Source of the DNA: RUG695 sp050943135
GTDB taxonomy: Bacteria > Planctomycetota > Planctomycetia > Pirellulales > Thermoguttaceae
DNA: 64,000 bases
Direction: 5' to 3'
Assembly (NCBI GenBank): GCA_050943135.1
Contig: JBMNOP010000010.1
Location: 41,657 to 105,656 of the forward strand
In this document: positions 63,101 through 64,000 of the stretch, piece after piece
Layout: every line of letters begins with the position of its first letter
Position numbering within the stretch: the first letter of the stretch is position 1
Notes under the pieces: generated by a model
What the model saw: only the letters and a program-made list of their open reading frames with translations
The model's database searches: none
What the model was told of the DNA's origin: nothing
Program-made: the position numbers and the translations under genes

Positions 63101-64000
63101 GTTCTCTCTTACAGCGCGGCCGGGACGCATTTCGTTTACATCCTGGCTCAGCGCGCCGGGTACGAAGATTTCACCGGTTCGGCCCGTGTTATGATCGACG
63201 CGAAAGCCTTGACGGTTTCCGGGTCTTCGGTGGCCGACAAAGTCTATGACGGCACAACCGCCGCCGAAGTCACTGTTGGTACCGTTGCCGGGATTGTTGC
63301 GGGAGACGATGTCACCGTCACCGGTGCCGCCGAATTCCCGTCTCCCGAAGTTGGGGAATACAACGTCACGGTCTCCTATGCGCTCACCGGTGCCGATGCT
63401 TTGAACTACATTGCTCCGGCAGATGAATCGGTTATCGCTTCTATCACCAGCGGTGGTGGGCAACTTGCGGCCCCGACGATTCAGACCGGTATCCGCGGTG
63501 TTTATGTTTCCGGCGGCGCGAACCGTCATCAGATCGTCTGGAGTGAGGTTGCCAATGTTTCCGGTTATGAACTTTCTTATACCACCGGCGGGGGCGCCTG
63601 GACATCGCTTGAGACGACCGAGACCAGAGCGGTTGTTCTCGGCCTGACCTACGGCACCGACGTGACTTACCGTGTCCGCGCGTTGGGGACCGGTTCCTAC
63701 ACCGATTCGGACTGGAGCCCGTCCAAGACGTTCAATGTTTGCCCGATGGACATCAATAACGACGGTGATATTTCCGGCGGTGACCGTGCGCTCCTTTCGA
63801 GCGCCTGGCTTGCCGAGGAAGGTGACGACGAATACCGTATTTACTGCGACATCAACGGTGATGGCGATATTTCGAACGGAGACCGCGTCTTCATTTCCCG
63901 CAACTGGCTCTCGGAGGCAGGCGACGCCGACCTTACGTATCCTCCCGCGCTCCAGGCCGATGCCGTTTTCGCCGAATTTGCTTCGGCCGATCTCGACGTT
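60194..64000 (+). CDS. Right-handed beta-helix surface protein, 3' end outside the window
   Basis: 1,269 codons, open to the window end. The start MKRKIRERSLRLESLEDRFLLAVV is a planctomycete LExLExRxLLA secretion signal, with AAAGGTGA upstream. Beta-helix coils (GGGFYVFGQLNMSNCNVYNN, GGIYNTGRTLLINNLI) fill most of the length, with a LSLREA-like segment (DGFVSLREALAC) near 405. After them come an MBG-like domain (TYDGTAHTITIGG), a YDG-like domain (DKVYDGTTAAEVTVG), a fibronectin-like domain and two dockerin-type loops (DINNDGDISGGDRALL, DINGDGDISNGDRVFI). The tail DAVFAEFASADLDV nearly matches the other beta-helix protein, so few residues are missing. Confidence 0.85.
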   Translation, partial: MKRKIRERSLRLESLEDRFLLAVVAGGETAAAELAAPAETGATIVVTDLTYAALQSAITGASNGDTIIIEGEGTINLTSRLRMTRSVTIDGGGTVTLAGPGNNVLFMFSNSCTLNGLNLTGGYSTVVQYGGIGQIANGITVTLNDCNIYGNSAVEVDTGANWGGGFYVFGQLNMSNCNVYNNTATYGGFAQINGQSNNGAATLNAVNCNFYGNTATGYGAVIGNQGGTLILTNCSVVGNSSPQGAITNYNFFLCDENSGSTYDPNNPGEYNHKYFITDTTITNSIIAYNYSPDAATADIFDRYGMALWGQGAIIYPLLRKEDIYTKAETTNTIIGLAGDYFVEAPILDDAGNLVNADTLDLTIDTNGIAAYAGIGANPGAYTGGGISADSLVVTTLDDVIDPTDGFVSLREALACAAVGGFTETPTVTFADGLAGGTIELTGGQIDISFDVNIVADNITLDAMGSGRALYLKSYNYQMNLEGNYQNFPSVPDCPEHNYSEEYLIDVSVDGLNFVNGSIELASSATGGAGIFAFQNANLALSNSTVSNNTLRASSAVATSACGGGGIAAFYYSSVALNSSEVVDNTVIQVGERDINITLQGGGIFVGTRSILNVLDSTISRNTLTSTNYQDDNTQWGFGRGYGAGICSKGDLTEISYSEVSDNSTRGCALEQYGAGIYNNVSLNPRSESYGMLVDNTIIARNTLGDHNVENNGWCRGGGIYNTGRTLLINNLIANNSFDAGNEVVNMYARINGAGVYNEAAIDIYYCTITENVAACIDYDDFATGSLNFGGGFYNTGTEATPNLVGCILLNNYSENSTTGVMAYNDMYHDGASFVLSNTIYRTAGVKGSGYTYVNCVRWADRYTLFTDAAAEDYTLVSDAVAIDKVAEDATFHYHQYDLRNDPYLRIYNEVQDIGCYEYQPDPQPPQTFELTLTDWTGTYDGTAHTITIGGTEAGDVINYSSDGVNYGTDVLSYSAAGTHFVYILAQRAGYEDFTGSARVMIDAKALTVSGSSVADKVYDGTTAAEVTVGTVAGIVAGDDVTVTGAAEFPSPEVGEYNVTVSYALTGADALNYIAPADESVIASITSGGGQLAAPTIQTGIRGVYVSGGANRHQIVWSEVANVSGYELSYTTGGGAWTSLETTETRAVVLGLTYGTDVTYRVRALGTGSYTDSDWSPSKTFNVCPMDINNDGDISGGDRALLSSAWLAEEGDDEYRIYCDINGDGDISNGDRVFISRNWLSEAGDADLTYPPALQADAVFAEFASADLDV

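Noticed and set aside
61418..63529. A 703-codon minus-strand frame opposite the second beta-helix gene
   Set aside because: The plus-strand frame continues unbroken through beta-helix, YDG and dockerin-type segments; the antisense one is Val/Asp/Gly repeat shadow.

Overview
This 64 kb window looks like chromosomal DNA of a member of the Planctomycetota, most likely a Pirellulales-type lineage. The pointers are a DUF1559 pseudopilin-like protein, two very large right-handed beta-helix surface proteins with an N-terminal LExLExRxLLA signal and paired dockerin-type calcium loops, a YTV-like repeat protein, a Ser/Thr kinase with the N-terminal extension usual in planctomycetes, and many secreted proteins of unknown function. 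Vegetative promoters with TATAAT-like -10 boxes and strong stem-loop terminators are easy to see. The three tRNA genes (Ser-GGA, His-GTG, Phe-GAA) carry no encoded CCA end.

Layout. 1-9 kb: partial ankyrin protein, glyoxalase-II-like hydrolase, sodium/solute symporter, a tricorn-type protease and an intact KAS III (FabH). 9-20 kb: ClpX, a small SHOCT-like membrane protein, a secreted protein of unknown function, a lipoprotein alpha/beta hydrolase, a basic conserved protein, tRNA-Ser, RpiB, an MscS channel, and a nitroreductase plus glycerophosphodiesterase pair. 21-30 kb: gap with a long leader, a PP-loop enzyme, RNase III, a Ser/Thr kinase overlapping an RluA-type pseudouridine synthase, YkgJ plus NagA, and a beta-CASP nuclease. 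30-40 kb: a hypothetical protein that may be leaderless, the DUF1559 protein, a MacB-like ABC exporter whose permease carries an EF-hand loop, a TPR protein, acetolactate synthase and a HAD phosphatase. 40-50 kb: a candidate 6S-like RNA, the YTV-like protein, a KAS-II-like protein lacking all three catalytic residues, tRNA-His, glycogen synthase, a GH99-like secreted protein and a full-length NifU scaffold. 50-64 kb: a ZIP transporter, an orphan transcription unit, a 1,192-residue beta-helix protein, tRNA-Phe, a Tat-exported phosphoesterase, a secreted hydrolase, and a second beta-helix protein cut by the window end.

Most genes are housekeeping or envelope functions, not one large pathway. 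The most unusual items are the pseudo-KAS protein, two group II intron relics each placed directly after a terminator, a duplicated promoter that drives the 1,192-residue beta-helix gene at one copy and an apparently gene-less unit ending in its own terminator at the other, the 208-nt structured RNA with near-consensus promoter, and the EF-hand inside the ABC permease. There is no CRISPR array, no intact transposase and no recognisable defence island.
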